A DNA stretch of 34,782 bases. Source: Nitrosomonas ureae (GTDB taxonomy: Bacteria; Pseudomonadota; Gammaproteobacteria; Burkholderiales; Nitrosomonadaceae). This document shows positions 25,916 through 34,636 of this stretch, in pieces; the stretch's first letter is position 1, and the number at the start of each line of letters is the position of its first letter. The translations under genes and the position numbers were made by a program. The notes under the pieces are model-generated. The model saw only the letters and a list, made by a program, of their open reading frames with translations. It had not been told where the DNA came from and searched no databases. The DNA lies in the NCBI GenBank assembly GCA_945872825.1, contig CAMCBD010000022.1, positions 1-34,782 of the forward strand, read 5' to 3'.

Positions 25916-27256
25916 TCAAAATGCGATTTGCATGCGTGAAAACAAAACCTTCTCTTCGGGCCGATTGGTTCCTCCATTCGCGCCGCTGATAAAGTGAGTC
26001 TGATTGTAATCTAATTGGAATTTAATATTGCGATTGAGATACCAATTGATACCCACCCCGAAATCCTGTGCCTTTCTGGCTGAACGATCCGGATCAAGCA
26101 ATCCATTTGTAAACGCATTGGAATCCAAGTTTAGCTCTGAATAACGTGTCACGAGTTGAACAGCACCCCATGCGCTGATATTTTCTAGCGTTATTGGATT
26201 AATCGGTCTTATCCTGCGAAAAGAAGCATCGCCATTAAATACAACCCAGGATAATTGCGCTTGATAAGCTTCGTTTGTAACCTTATCCGTGGTTGTTCCA
26301 ACCTTGATATCTTGCTGGGAAATTGTATATTCGCCAAGTAAACCAAATGGGCCGTAATGATAATAAAGCTGCGGAGAAATTCTTTGGCGGCTGCCATCGG
26401 CGAAGGCACTTTGCGCATAGGAGGCAATGACTTGTTGACCAGGGGAAATAAAGGTTGGTAAATTATATTGCCCCGGCTGTGCGCCGCCTTGTTGCGTTCC
26501 ATAACTATAAGCAATACCCAATCCAAGCCCTTTCAAGAGTTCGGCATCGCTATGCTTTAGGGGATGGGAGAAGATACGCGCAACAAAATCAACACCACTG
26601 CTGTTTGAATTAATTACGCTGCCGCGTAATCCTGAGCTATTGTCAATTGCGCCGTTAAACAATCCAATTTGGTATTCCGTCGTATCCCAGAGTATGTCGC
26701 CGAAAATTTGTGCGCCGATCGCGCGATTGGGTGCTAAGTTGGTAGGAAAGGCGCGTTCGTTAAAAGCCAACGCCGTGGCTGATTGCAGCCGCTCCAGCCC
26801 AAACGGGGGTTTGAACTTGCCTACACGAACATTGAATGGTTTCGTGAAATTACCCTCTAGATAGACATCCAGGATTCCGGGTGTAGCTCCAAAACCTGAC
26901 ATGATATAGAAACTATAAGTCTTGTTAAATTTAACCTCGAGTGATGGTTGAATTCTGCGCAAAATAAAACCATCGTTTCCTGAGTTGGCTTGATCATCAA
27001 AAAATGTTCGCGAATCAACCTGCATAAACCCGCCAAGGCGGATTTCACTTTTCCCTTTATTCCATTTATAGCCTAAGCCAGCATTTCCGATGAAAGGACC
27101 TGGTTTTTTCTTTTTTCTTTTCTTTTCTTTCGAGGTTTCTTTTGTGACGGATTTCTGCGATCGGTCAGAGGTATCTTCTTGCGCATAAGCAGTAGTGCTC
27201 ATCAATAGGCTGCAAACCATTGCACTGAGCATGATCTTTAACCAGGATATTTTCAT
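25916..27256 (-). CDS. OprP/OprO-type outer-membrane porin
   Basis: A 446-residue precursor with a signal peptide (LKIMLSAMVCSLLMSTTAYA, cut before QEDTS) and a lysine-rich linker (SKEKKRKKKK). A beta-barrel of the phosphate-selective porin O/P family follows: LGGFMQVDSRTFFDD, RRIQPSLEVKFNKTYSFYIM, VRVGKFKPPFGLERLQS, TAFLNER-like ALAFNERAFPTN, and NRNIKFQLDYNQTHF before the C-terminal strand ending in Phe (RMQIAF), the usual barrel-assembly signal. Members carry phosphate, polyphosphate or other anions. Selectivity here cannot be read from sequence. It stands between the SRPBCC and hydrolase genes on the same strand with gaps of about 160 and 105 bases, so it may have its own promoter. Confidence 0.9.
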   Translation of the reverse strand: MKISWLKIMLSAMVCSLLMSTTAYAQEDTSDRSQKSVTKETSKEKKRKKKKPGPFIGNAGLGYKWNKGKSEIRLGGFMQVDSRTFFDDQANSGNDGFILRRIQPSLEVKFNKTYSFYIMSGFGATPGILDVYLEGNFTKPFNVRVGKFKPPFGLERLQSATALAFNERAFPTNLAPNRAIGAQIFGDILWDTTEYQIGLFNGAIDNSSGLRGSVINSNSSGVDFVARIFSHPLKHSDAELLKGLGLGIAYSYGTQQGGAQPGQYNLPTFISPGQQVIASYAQSAFADGSRQRISPQLYYHYGPFGLLGEYTISQQDIKVGTTTDKVTNEAYQAQLSWVVFNGDASFRRIRPINPITLENISAWGAVQLVTRYSELNLDSNAFTNGLLDPDRSARKAQDFGVGINWYLNRNIKFQLDYNQTHFISGANGGTNRPEEKVLFSRMQIAF

Positions 27257-27361
27257 TTGCGTGCACTATATGATTGGTAAATTCTCGGTATCACTACCAA
27301 TCGTTAGTAGGATTCAAATTAAACATACTCGATCTGCTCGAGTGATAGGGGTGGCACAGTA

Positions 27362-28234
27362 TCATCCCTCGGAAAATAAGAAATCAAACGTTTTCTCTCC
27401 CATGCCGCCGCGCCGCATGCTAATAGAAAACGAGTGGGGTGAATCCGGTAGCAGATGAAATGCATAGGTTGTCAATAAACCCTGTGTTCTGGCTTGATGA
27501 TTCATTTCTTCTACCCAATGCCGGCCGCGCTCGATGCGGGTTTTGCCTTGCAATCTGTCAATTTGTGTTGATTTATTGAGCTCTGCATCACGCCGATTAT
27601 CTTTTTCTCCCACTAGTACACAAACAGGGATATGCAGGAATTGCGCAGGGTCGAATTGTATCTGTGGTAAGCGGCGGGATTCTTTGATTCCGATTGGGTA
27701 TTCAAGTGATGGGTTGGGCAGGGTATACCAACCTGGCGCTCCTAAAACAATCTTTGCGACACGTTCCGGATAAGCAAGCATATAGCGATGCACAAATTGT
27801 GCTCCGCCCGAATAACCAAACAGGTAAAGCTTATGTGCGCTGGCTCCGGTAATTTGCGCGACTTCAGATACGATTTCATTGAGCATGAGATCAGCGCGTT
27901 TTCCTTTGTGGCCCAATCGCTGATAATCAGGAAAGCGATCAGCAGGAAAATAGGGTGCAATCATCACAACACCGAATTTTTCAGCAAAAGCAGCAAATCT
28001 CTTGGCATGTTCTTTAACGTTGCGCGAAATCCCATGTACGGTAATAAAGATTCTTGCGTTGTTTTCACCATGGTATGGGATATAAAGAAAATACTTCTGG
28101 CTTGCATCCATTTGCAACGTACGTTGCAATATAACCCCTCGCTCTAACGGCTTGGAACGTGGTGTCATATCTATCGCCTTAGCGGTAGAGGCTTGTAGCA
28201 GCATGAGTAATATCCCCCAAACGATTAGCTTCAA
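27362..28234 (-). CDS. secreted alpha/beta hydrolase (PHB-depolymerase-like esterase)
   Basis: A 290-residue protein with a signal peptide (LIVWGILLMLLQASTAKA). It has the alpha/beta-hydrolase fold: ARIFITVHGISRN carries the oxyanion strand, GYSGG (140-144) the nucleophile Ser142, CVLVGEKDNRRD the likely acid Asp212 or Asp216, and DSPHSF the likely base His267. The layout is like feruloyl esterases and extracellular poly(3-hydroxybutyrate) depolymerases of the LpqC/esterase-PHB group. The substrate is open. Its ATG overlaps the stop of the ABC exporter gene by four bases (ATGA), so the two are translationally coupled and probably act on or move the same compound. Confidence 0.87.
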   Translation of the reverse strand: MKLIVWGILLMLLQASTAKAIDMTPRSKPLERGVILQRTLQMDASQKYFLYIPYHGENNARIFITVHGISRNVKEHAKRFAAFAEKFGVVMIAPYFPADRFPDYQRLGHKGKRADLMLNEIVSEVAQITGASAHKLYLFGYSGGAQFVHRYMLAYPERVAKIVLGAPGWYTLPNPSLEYPIGIKESRRLPQIQFDPAQFLHIPVCVLVGEKDNRRDAELNKSTQIDRLQGKTRIERGRHWVEEMNHQARTQGLLTTYAFHLLPDSPHSFSISMRRGGMGEKTFDFLFSEG

Positions 28235-29871
28235 ATGGCTACCGATTTGTTCATGCCAAAAAACCGTGCGGTTGGCCCGTTGCCAGATAACAGTTCGGCA
28301 GGTGGGCCAACTTCCAGCAAACGGCCTGCTTCGAGATGCCAGATCACATCAGCGGCCATGATATGGTTTAAGTGGTGCGTTACCATCAATACGGTACCTT
28401 GATGCTCAGCGAGTACACGGTCTATGACTTTGCTGGCTTGTGAATCCAGATTGGCATCCACTTCGTCCAGCAGGAGAAGTGCAGGATTGCCGAGTAAAGC
28501 GCGTGCCAGCGCAATGCGTTGGCGCTGACCTACCGATAAGCTCAAACCACCTTCGGCGACACGTGTTTTTTCTCCTTCTGGAAATTGCGCGAGTAATTCA
28601 TCAATACCGCATAATGCGCGTACTCTAGCAACTTCTTCATCCGGAGCATTCCGCCAGCGATAACGCGAGTTCCTGTCGATGGTGCCGCGCAACAAAGGTA
28701 AATCTGGACCTGCCATGCCGATGGCATGCCGGACAGAATTCAGGTTGTGCTCTGCCAGGTTTTGTCCATCAAGAATCACTTTTCCTTCCTGGGGATCAAT
28801 CAGTCGTGCAGCCAATAACAATAGTGTCGATTTGCCTGCGCCATTAGGACCCACTACGGCAACAATTGTGCCTGGCTCTACCGTGCCACTCAATTGACTT
28901 AGCCCACCCGCTACACTGATCGAATCAAACTCCAGACGGCCTGAACTGACTGTTAAATCCGGCGCATTTGCTGACTGTGTGACCAATGAAGGGCTGTCTA
29001 AAAATTCTTTGATTCTTTCGCGTGCAATACAAGCGCCATGCCAATACTCCTGAACGCGTCCCAAGTCACGCAGAGGGGGTAAAAGGATGCCGACAATGCT
29101 GATTGCCGCAATCACTGCACCCACACTGGCCGTTCCAGCGGCTACAGCAAAAACACCTGCCAGCAGTGTTGTTGCTGATGTCATGGCGACTGAGAACTCA
29201 GTTATTCCAAGAATCTGTCCCGCTACCCGTGCTCGCGCCACCATCGATTTCTGTAGATATTTTCCCTGACGAACAATGTGTTCGCGCTCGCGATCAACTT
29301 GACCAAATACTTGTACGACAGCAATGCTGGTTACTTTTTCATTCACATTTGCTGCTAAATTGGATAAACGACGCCGAGACTCAATTGCAGCAGCACGCAT
29401 GCGTCTGCCAAATAAGTAGGTTAATCCTGTGCCGATGACTAATGATAGGGTGACCGTCAGAGTCAGCTGCCAATTGATCATTCCTAACACCATTAATGCA
29501 GATACTGTTGAGACACCTGCGACCGTTATCCGTGCTAATCCCATACTCACCCAGCGCCGCAATGATGTCATATCACCGACGAAGCGAAGCGATACACCGC
29601 CCCGGCTACGTTTCTGCATCGTTCGTGGTGTCAGAAAACTGAGGCAGTCGTACAATAGAATGCGAACCTCCGAGGCATAGTGTTGCCCCATATATTCGGC
29701 ATCAATACGTTCCATCATGCGCAGCCAACTAATGCAAGCAGCAGTAGTGATTAATCCAATGATTAGCCATGCCACGTGCAAGTTGAGCGTGGCATGTTCA
29801 GCAATCAGAAAACTGTCAAATATTTCTCTTATCAGCCACGCCGTACCAATTGTTAACGCAGCTTGAGCCAA
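28231..29871 (-). CDS. ABC exporter half-transporter (TMD-NBD fusion)
   Basis: At least 546 residues. Five or six membrane helices (about 1-275) are followed by a nucleotide-binding domain with Walker A GPNGAGKST (341-349), signature LSVGQ (445-449), Walker B LLLLDE (465-470) and H-loop His499. The usual Q-loop glutamine is replaced in AGPDLPLLRG, a variant known in some exporters. Start uncertain: the frame opens with a TTG at 29871, yet the same frame upstream still reads as a plausible first helix (HGLRRTLFARLVANG). A good ATG at 29938 is out of frame by one base, with a C4 run (29923-29926) between, so an indel may hide the true start. It is coupled to the secreted hydrolase gene. Confidence 0.87.
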   Translation of the reverse strand: MAQAALTIGTAWLIREIFDSFLIAEHATLNLHVAWLIIGLITTAACISWLRMMERIDAEYMGQHYASEVRILLYDCLSFLTPRTMQKRSRGGVSLRFVGDMTSLRRWVSMGLARITVAGVSTVSALMVLGMINWQLTLTVTLSLVIGTGLTYLFGRRMRAAAIESRRRLSNLAANVNEKVTSIAVVQVFGQVDREREHIVRQGKYLQKSMVARARVAGQILGITEFSVAMTSATTLLAGVFAVAAGTASVGAVIAAISIVGILLPPLRDLGRVQEYWHGACIARERIKEFLDSPSLVTQSANAPDLTVSSGRLEFDSISVAGGLSQLSGTVEPGTIVAVVGPNGAGKSTLLLLAARLIDPQEGKVILDGQNLAEHNLNSVRHAIGMAGPDLPLLRGTIDRNSRYRWRNAPDEEVARVRALCGIDELLAQFPEGEKTRVAEGGLSLSVGQRQRIALARALLGNPALLLLDEVDANLDSQASKVIDRVLAEHQGTVLMVTHHLNHIMAADVIWHLEAGRLLEVGPPAELLSGNGPTARFFGMNKSVAI

Positions 29872-29938
29872 TCCATTGGCAACAAGACGCGCGAACAGAG
29901 TGCGGCGGAGACCGTGAAGTATGGGGTGGAATAATCAT

Positions 29939-30113
29939 TTTGTCTTTATTGTGAAATGGATAGTCACGCGATTCTACGGTTGAAGTGAATTATTCCGAGC
30001 TTGTGGGCATGATTTATTTGAGTGTCACCGGTGGAGGATGTTGCTTTGCCTACCCGGTTTTTGCCTAAAGCTACTGTTGTAGCTTCACCTTCCGGAGACA
30101 AGCTCACCGTAGG
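29939..30113. other. intergenic region upstream of the ABC exporter
   Basis: These 175 bases should carry the promoter of the ABC/hydrolase genes. One short minus-strand frame (GTG near 30104, about 48 codons, VSLSPEGEATTVALGKNR and on) is present but has no recognisable homology, and I do not call it a gene. Confidence 0.35.
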
Positions 30114-31094
30114 TTAAGGCGTAGATACAGCCCGCGTCTGCGATCCCTGGTTTACTTTGCTGCGCAAATGCCCCAGTAGCTGCCCCGCGACCTTAAGGGA
30201 GTTTTGGCGCAAATCGGATAGGCAAGGAATTTGCAATACATCGACAATGGCTGGAGAGCTGAGCGCCGCTTTATCTAAAACAGGTAATCCCGTGGCTTTC
30301 TCGGTCTCAAAGATAGCCAAAGGGGAGGCGGTCAATCGGCCGCTGATAGCAATCACGGGTAATTTCTTACTTTTCAGGCACGCAACACCAGCTGCTGCAC
30401 CCATTGCATCGCCCGCTGCGAAAATCATACTATCTATAGTTTTTGCAAAGATCCTGGAATGAAGTAGAGCGGCTGTTTCGGATTGAAATAAGCCATCCGC
30501 TACTTCAATCACAATTGCATCCACTTTAGCTACGCTCAAATGCGTAACAAGTGTCGATGATATTGTCAATCTGTGCTGGTGAAGCAAGATAAGTTGAAGG
30601 AAAACCCGCATGGGTAAAATCTAAGGTTAATTTAGACCCTGCATCTGTCATGAACCAAGTATCTCGGCCTGAGTATCTTTTAAATTGATTCGCTGCTGAC
30701 TATCTGATAGTAAGCCAATCGGTTGAATACTAGTAGGGGTTTTTACATTGGCATGGCAATGATTCATATGTGCTGCGATACCGCCTGATGCGACCAAATC
30801 GCACGGCCCCAAATCGTTGGGTACGTTGGCTTCAAACTGATCGGGCGCATAGCGATTACCGTAGCACACGATAATTTCGTCTCCTACAAATAAAGCAGAA
30901 CGTCGCCCCTGTGATAATTCTAATCCGGCGTGCTGACCTATCTTTGTTACCTTCGCCAGTACCATATCCCCGGCTTTAGGAATAACGTCGTCTCCATCCA
31001 GTAAAGCAGTCACCGATTTAAGCTTTAAATTTCGCGGCGTATAAGCCAATTTGGCGTTGAGAAGACGCTCTTGGTTAATGCGTGTAATGTTCAT
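30114..31094 (-). pseudogene. DUF1611-type NTPase gene, broken by a central deletion and a frameshift
   Basis: The 5' part (31094 to 30648) encodes 148 residues of an N-terminal domain (GDMVLAKVTKIGQHAGLELS, NDLGPCDLVASGGIAAHMNH) and ends in a stop after NLKDTQAEILGS. In another frame the sequence goes on with GRDTWFMTDAGSKLTLDFTH and AGFPSTYLASPAQIDNIID (about 30670-30552). After one more shift it continues with TLVTHLSVAKVDAIVIEVAD to the stop at 30114. These blocks are in the right order for a DUF1611 protein. However, the segment expected before GRDTW, which holds the P-loop (GT-MNAGKTT type), is missing, probably some 60 residues. Without it the product could not bind nucleotide. The family joins NTPase domains to amino-acid or peptide metabolism, with the role poorly known. 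Confidence 0.75.
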
Positions 31095-31267
31095 GTAGAA
31101 TTCCTCTATCTATAAATCCTAGGAGATAAGATTTATATTGTTTTATATAAAGATTATGTATTTGCTGAGGATTTCCCGAAAGATCCCTGTATTCTGAATC
31201 TTACGGGAAGATATTTGATAGCGTTTATCATTTCAGAAGAGTTAAGAACTCCTCCGTTTGCTTGGAA

Positions 31268-31747
31268 TTAGCTCAATACACTGACATCGTCCCAACTAAT
31301 TTGATCCGGTTGTACGCCTACCAGCGTGATCGATACGTCATCGCCAAAGTAGACGATGAAATCTTGACCATCGTGCTGAGCATCTGTAACAAAACTAGCC
31401 AGCTGAGCGATTGACGTGAGACCAAGACCGGTGTCAAATATGATGAGGTTATCTTCGCTCGAGTTGAAATCCCCAATTCGTAAATGTGCGGCCTCACGAA
31501 TCACGAAATCATCTGCGCCTTGCCCGCCATGGCAGTCTTCACCGCCACGCACTCCGACATGATCGTCGTCGTCAGTTGGGGAATAAACGAGCCGGCCTTC
31601 AAACCTGAATGGGCCGTCTTCGGGCGAATCAAGGGCCCACTGTTCCGAAACACGGAAATAGGTGCCATCGCCATCCGCATCAGCGTAAACAGTTATTTCT
31701 GTACCAATACCCAGTTCTTCATCCGTTCTCACTATCCCAATCTTCAT
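31268..31747 (-). CDS. RTX-like secreted protein, C-terminal part (frame-split)
   Basis: This frame of 159 residues holds EITVYADADGDGTYFRVSEQ (a repeat module) and then GGQGADDFVIREAAHLRIGD, FNSSEDNLIIFDTGLGLTS and GDDVSITLVGV. The latter is the C-terminal RTX/type I secretion pattern in which a calcium-binding turn is followed by the conserved DNLI and VTL strands. The ATG at 31747 has no ribosome binding site and lies inside the upstream frame, so it is unlikely to be a true start. Read through one base, it continues the short gene upstream (31719-31907). The product would be exported without a signal peptide. Confidence 0.7.
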   Translation of the reverse strand: MKIGIVRTDEELGIGTEITVYADADGDGTYFRVSEQWALDSPEDGPFRFEGRLVYSPTDDDDHVGVRGGEDCHGGQGADDFVIREAAHLRIGDFNSSEDNLIIFDTGLGLTSIAQLASFVTDAQHDGQDFIVYFGDDVSITLVGVQPDQISWDDVSVLS

Positions 31748-31907
31748 TGACTACATAAGTCTCCGTACCATCATCATCGATGGGTTTAAGTTCCGGAACA
31801 CCTTTCTTAATTTCAAATACTTCAACGACTTCATTATTATCGTTGATGGTGAATTGGTAACCTTTGTGGTCACCACTGCCAGGTCGATCCTCGTGTCCTG
31901 TGCTCAT
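31719..31907 (-). CDS. RTX-like secreted protein, N-terminal part (frame-split)
   Basis: This is the start of the split gene: MSTGHEDRPGSGDHKGYQFT, NDNNEVVEVFEIKKGVPELK, then ETYVVNEDWDSENG and a stop. The ATG at 31907 has AGGAG eight bases upstream, which decides this start over an upstream Met in the same frame. YQFTI...VFEI-GV is a module that in other secreted proteins alternates with the ADADGDG module found in the downstream frame. Removing one base from GATTGGG (about 31739-31740) fuses the two into VVNEDGIVRTDEELGIG and a single protein of about 212 residues. Confidence 0.65.
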   Translation of the reverse strand: MSTGHEDRPGSGDHKGYQFTINDNNEVVEVFEIKKGVPELKPIDDDGTETYVVNEDWDSENG

Positions 31908-32035
31908 GTTATTTCTCCTGAAGAAGTTAATTAAGTCAATGTAATAAATAGTGTTTAATATGATCAAGCGATATCAAGCACTAATTATGTTCGTCATTCA
32001 TCCATTGAGTTAGTTATATTATATTAAAAATATAA

Positions 32036-33325
32036 TTATTCAATCGGATTGCGTTGTGCTGGAGTCAATTGATCACTCCAGGAAGTAGGCAGATTCTGAA
32101 CCCAACCGTTATAAACCACCGGGATTGGCAGAATACCTTGCCCTCCCATTCCTGGATTGCCTGTTATGCTGTCATCTTTCAGCGTTGTGCTTGCCGAGAA
32201 AAGTCCTACCTTACCTACAATCTTGGCATCGGATGGGTCGCCATCACCATTGGGATCGGGATCAACCACCAGCATTCTGTTTGAGAATTTGCTTGAAACG
32301 TAGGCATAGTAACCACCCCCTTTCTTGGCGCCGTACTGTACGCCATGGCAACCGGGATCGCATGACAGCATCGCCACAACTTCATCCGTTGTAGCCAAAT
32401 TGGGTCGTGTATCGATGATGGTAATCGTCCCTGTCAGTGTATTGGCTGTGACCATATTTTTCCCGTCAGGAGAGACGGGAGTCTGAATCGGCAGTGCGCC
32501 TACAGGGCCAGAAATAGCTCCAGATACGGGATCATAATGTTCAATCAGGTTGATGTTCTTGATGACGTGGTGTGTTTTCATATCCACGACCGTAATTGTG
32601 CTATCGAGCAGATTGGCAACGTAATACTTGCTGGCATCCGGCATCATGCCCGTTGCTAAGGGATGGCTAAATGGACGAGTACCTGATGGCAAAATAGCCT
32701 CTATCACATTTGTCTTGAAATTGTATTGCGTGGTATCGCCGGTAATGACATTGGGCGTTACCATGGTTTTGCCGTCATGACTCATCCAATATGCGTGCGG
32801 ATTGCCTCGCCCAATGTCCACCCTGCGCAGTATCTGGGTAGCAAAAGGAGTCAGTTCCATCACGGAGTCTGTTCGAATGTCGCCGTTATTGGTGATATGA
32901 ATTCGATCCGAATCGGTCAGCGTCATTACATGCGCTGGTGCTTCACCGACAGATACATTACGAATCAACGCACCCGTTTGGCGATCATAAACTGTCAGTT
33001 TCTTGTCAAACCATTGTGTTACATAAATAACGCTCTGATTTTTGTCGGTCCACATGTTGTGTGGGTTGTTCATCTGGATTGCAGGCAATGCTACTTTGCG
33101 TGTTACTTGCCAGGAAGATCCATCAATCGCCGATACCGTTCCCGGTTTTGATTTTCCTGAAGTCGTTTCAAACTGGGTAGCTACCCAAATTTCGCCGACT
33201 GCGGGGGTCGCTGGATTTGCAAGCGCCGCCAGATTGATATCATTTCCATAGCGAGCGTTTAGCACAGCCGGTAGATTAACGACTCCGATATCCACGCGTA
33301 CATCAACATCTGGATAAGTAATATG
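32036..33325 (-). pseudogene. YVTN-type beta-propeller part of an amber-interrupted gene
   Basis: In the same frame as the cupredoxin gene upstream, and separated from it only by TAG at 33328-33326, this part reads HITYPDVDVRVDIGVVNLPA and continues for about 430 residues of beta-propeller repeats: GEIWVATQFE, SVIYVTQWFDKKLTVYDRQT, YYVANLLDSTITVVDMKTHH, MVTANTLTGTITIIDTRP. Such YVTN propellers are surface or periplasmic. A CDPGCH motif (32345-32362) is of the CX3CH form. The first possible start after the amber codon is a GTG at 33295 with no ribosome binding site and no signal peptide, so on its own it would not be exported. Together with the upstream part it would make a protein of about 614 residues. 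Confidence 0.75.
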
Positions 33326-33877
33326 CTACGGTGCGCTACTCGCATAGTTCTGCCAGTTAGCCGGATTGGTTGCGATAAAGAATGTCCGCAACAGACGTGT
33401 TGCCAGGTCGCTACTGCTCGGAACTGTAATTCCATTGACTAAACTAAGTGAAGATCCAAGATCCAGGCCACTGGTGGTTGGGTCATCCACAATTACTGCG
33501 CCGAACATATAGGGATGAATGCTGCAGGTAAACACATACAATCCCGGCGTGGTTAGCGTTAGGCTATCGCCCCCTTTCTTAGGATCGGTATTAAATGGCA
33601 TACCCGCTGCACCGGTTGGATAAATCAAACTGGTTCTCGTATGCACAGTATTGGAATTACCAGAAAAATTGATTCTCACACCGGGAGAGGCAATTGCAAT
33701 CGAACGATTACCTGCAACTACGGATCCGGTATCAAACCAGTGTCCTGCATTATCTGTAAGTGCGAAATTGACCTGATTGCCATCTGCGGAAGCATTGTTT
33801 ATTGATAAAAAGGTCAGAGTTGCTGTGAAATAAATGATTGCGCTAACAATCTTTCTAAATTGTGATGTCTCAAACAT
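33326..33877 (-). CDS. periplasmic cupredoxin-domain protein (N-terminal part of an interrupted gene)
   Basis: 183 residues: a signal peptide (IVSAIIYFTATLTFLSINNASA) and a plastocyanin-like domain. The candidate type 1 copper ligands are His79 (NTVHTRT), Cys118, His121 and Met124 (FTCSIHPYM), the C-x2-H-x2-M spacing of blue copper sites. The domain is followed by LATRLLRTFFIATNPANWQN and a TAG, after which the same frame goes on into a beta-propeller. If the TAG is real, this short secreted cupredoxin could still fold and carry electrons. If it is an error, the gene encodes a cupredoxin-propeller fusion of about 614 residues. Copper proteins of this kind are common in ammonia oxidisers. Confidence 0.82.
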   Translation of the reverse strand: MFETSQFRKIVSAIIYFTATLTFLSINNASADGNQVNFALTDNAGHWFDTGSVVAGNRSIAIASPGVRINFSGNSNTVHTRTSLIYPTGAAGMPFNTDPKKGGDSLTLTTPGLYVFTCSIHPYMFGAVIVDDPTTSGLDLGSSLSLVNGITVPSSSDLATRLLRTFFIATNPANWQNYASSAP

Positions 33878-34046
33878 AGAGAGTCGCCCTCTTTAATTAA
33901 CTAGAAAAAAATTTTGTGTAATTATTTGCAGCATTATATGTATGATTCTTGTGGTTTTATTTAATTCCAATATTTTTTCGTGACACATACCCTTTCGCTT
34001 TGTAGAGATCAGAAATTCATATTGATTGAAGCAAAGACCAAGTTTT

Positions 34047-34081
34047 GGTGAACCCTACGATACGTCTACCGAGGGATCACC
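34047..34081 (-). terminator. hairpin downstream of the small secreted-protein gene
   Basis: Arms ggtgaaccc and gggatcacc (8 of 9 pairs) enclose a 17-base loop, about 45 bases after the stop of the 34124-34519 gene and before the cupredoxin start. There is no U-run, so termination is only a guess. Confidence 0.25.
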
Positions 34082-34123
34082 TCTATGAATTAGCGTAAAA
34101 CAGAATTATCTGTGAACTGTTTT

Positions 34124-34519
34124 TTAACGCGTGGGACAGGTTCTAGTGGCCTGTGCAACAGTAAATCCTTTCTCGTTGATCAGTTGCCCGGTTACTTGAC
34201 CTTGAATAAAGCCACGACCTATCCGTGTGGCGCCAGCAGCCACATCGCCTGGATCGCTATCGAAATCAAATCCTACTTCATCACCAGTAGTGGCTTTGGG
34301 TGCAGATTTCTTTGTATGACTACCCGATATGATTTTGGCAACATAGTTACTAGCAACTAAATTATTGCCATCGACAGAAACCTTAGACCGATCTGATCTT
34401 TTTTCGCATGTTACGCGAATATCAGCAGCATTAGCGTCTGAGACGGGTAATGTCGTTGTCACGAAAACTGCTAAAACTGCAGCTAAGGCCGTTGAGGTTT
34501 TAATTATTGATAATCTCAT
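34124..34519 (-). CDS. small secreted protein of unknown function
   Basis: A 131-residue precursor with a clear signal peptide (LAAVLAVFVTTTLPVSDANA, cut before ADIRV). The mature part of about 99 residues has two cysteines (VTCEKRSDRSKVSVDG and the C-terminal ATRTCPTR) that could form a disulfide joining the ends. The stretch GDEVGFDFDSDPGDVAAGAT suggests a small beta-sandwich. I do not recognise a named family. A GGAGAG stands 13 bases before the ATG. It is upstream of the cupredoxin gene on the same strand with a gap of about 245 bases. Confidence 0.75.
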   Translation of the reverse strand: MRLSIIKTSTALAAVLAVFVTTTLPVSDANAADIRVTCEKRSDRSKVSVDGNNLVASNYVAKIISGSHTKKSAPKATTGDEVGFDFDSDPGDVAAGATRIGRGFIQGQVTGQLINEKGFTVAQATRTCPTR

Positions 34520-34636
34520 CTCATTATGTTTCTCTCCATTGAAAATTTAAATCACTTGGATTCCACATACTAATAAGTATGTAGTAAGTTATTTTTAATT
34601 TTTCGCATATAATCCACAGATGCAGTAGATGAATTA

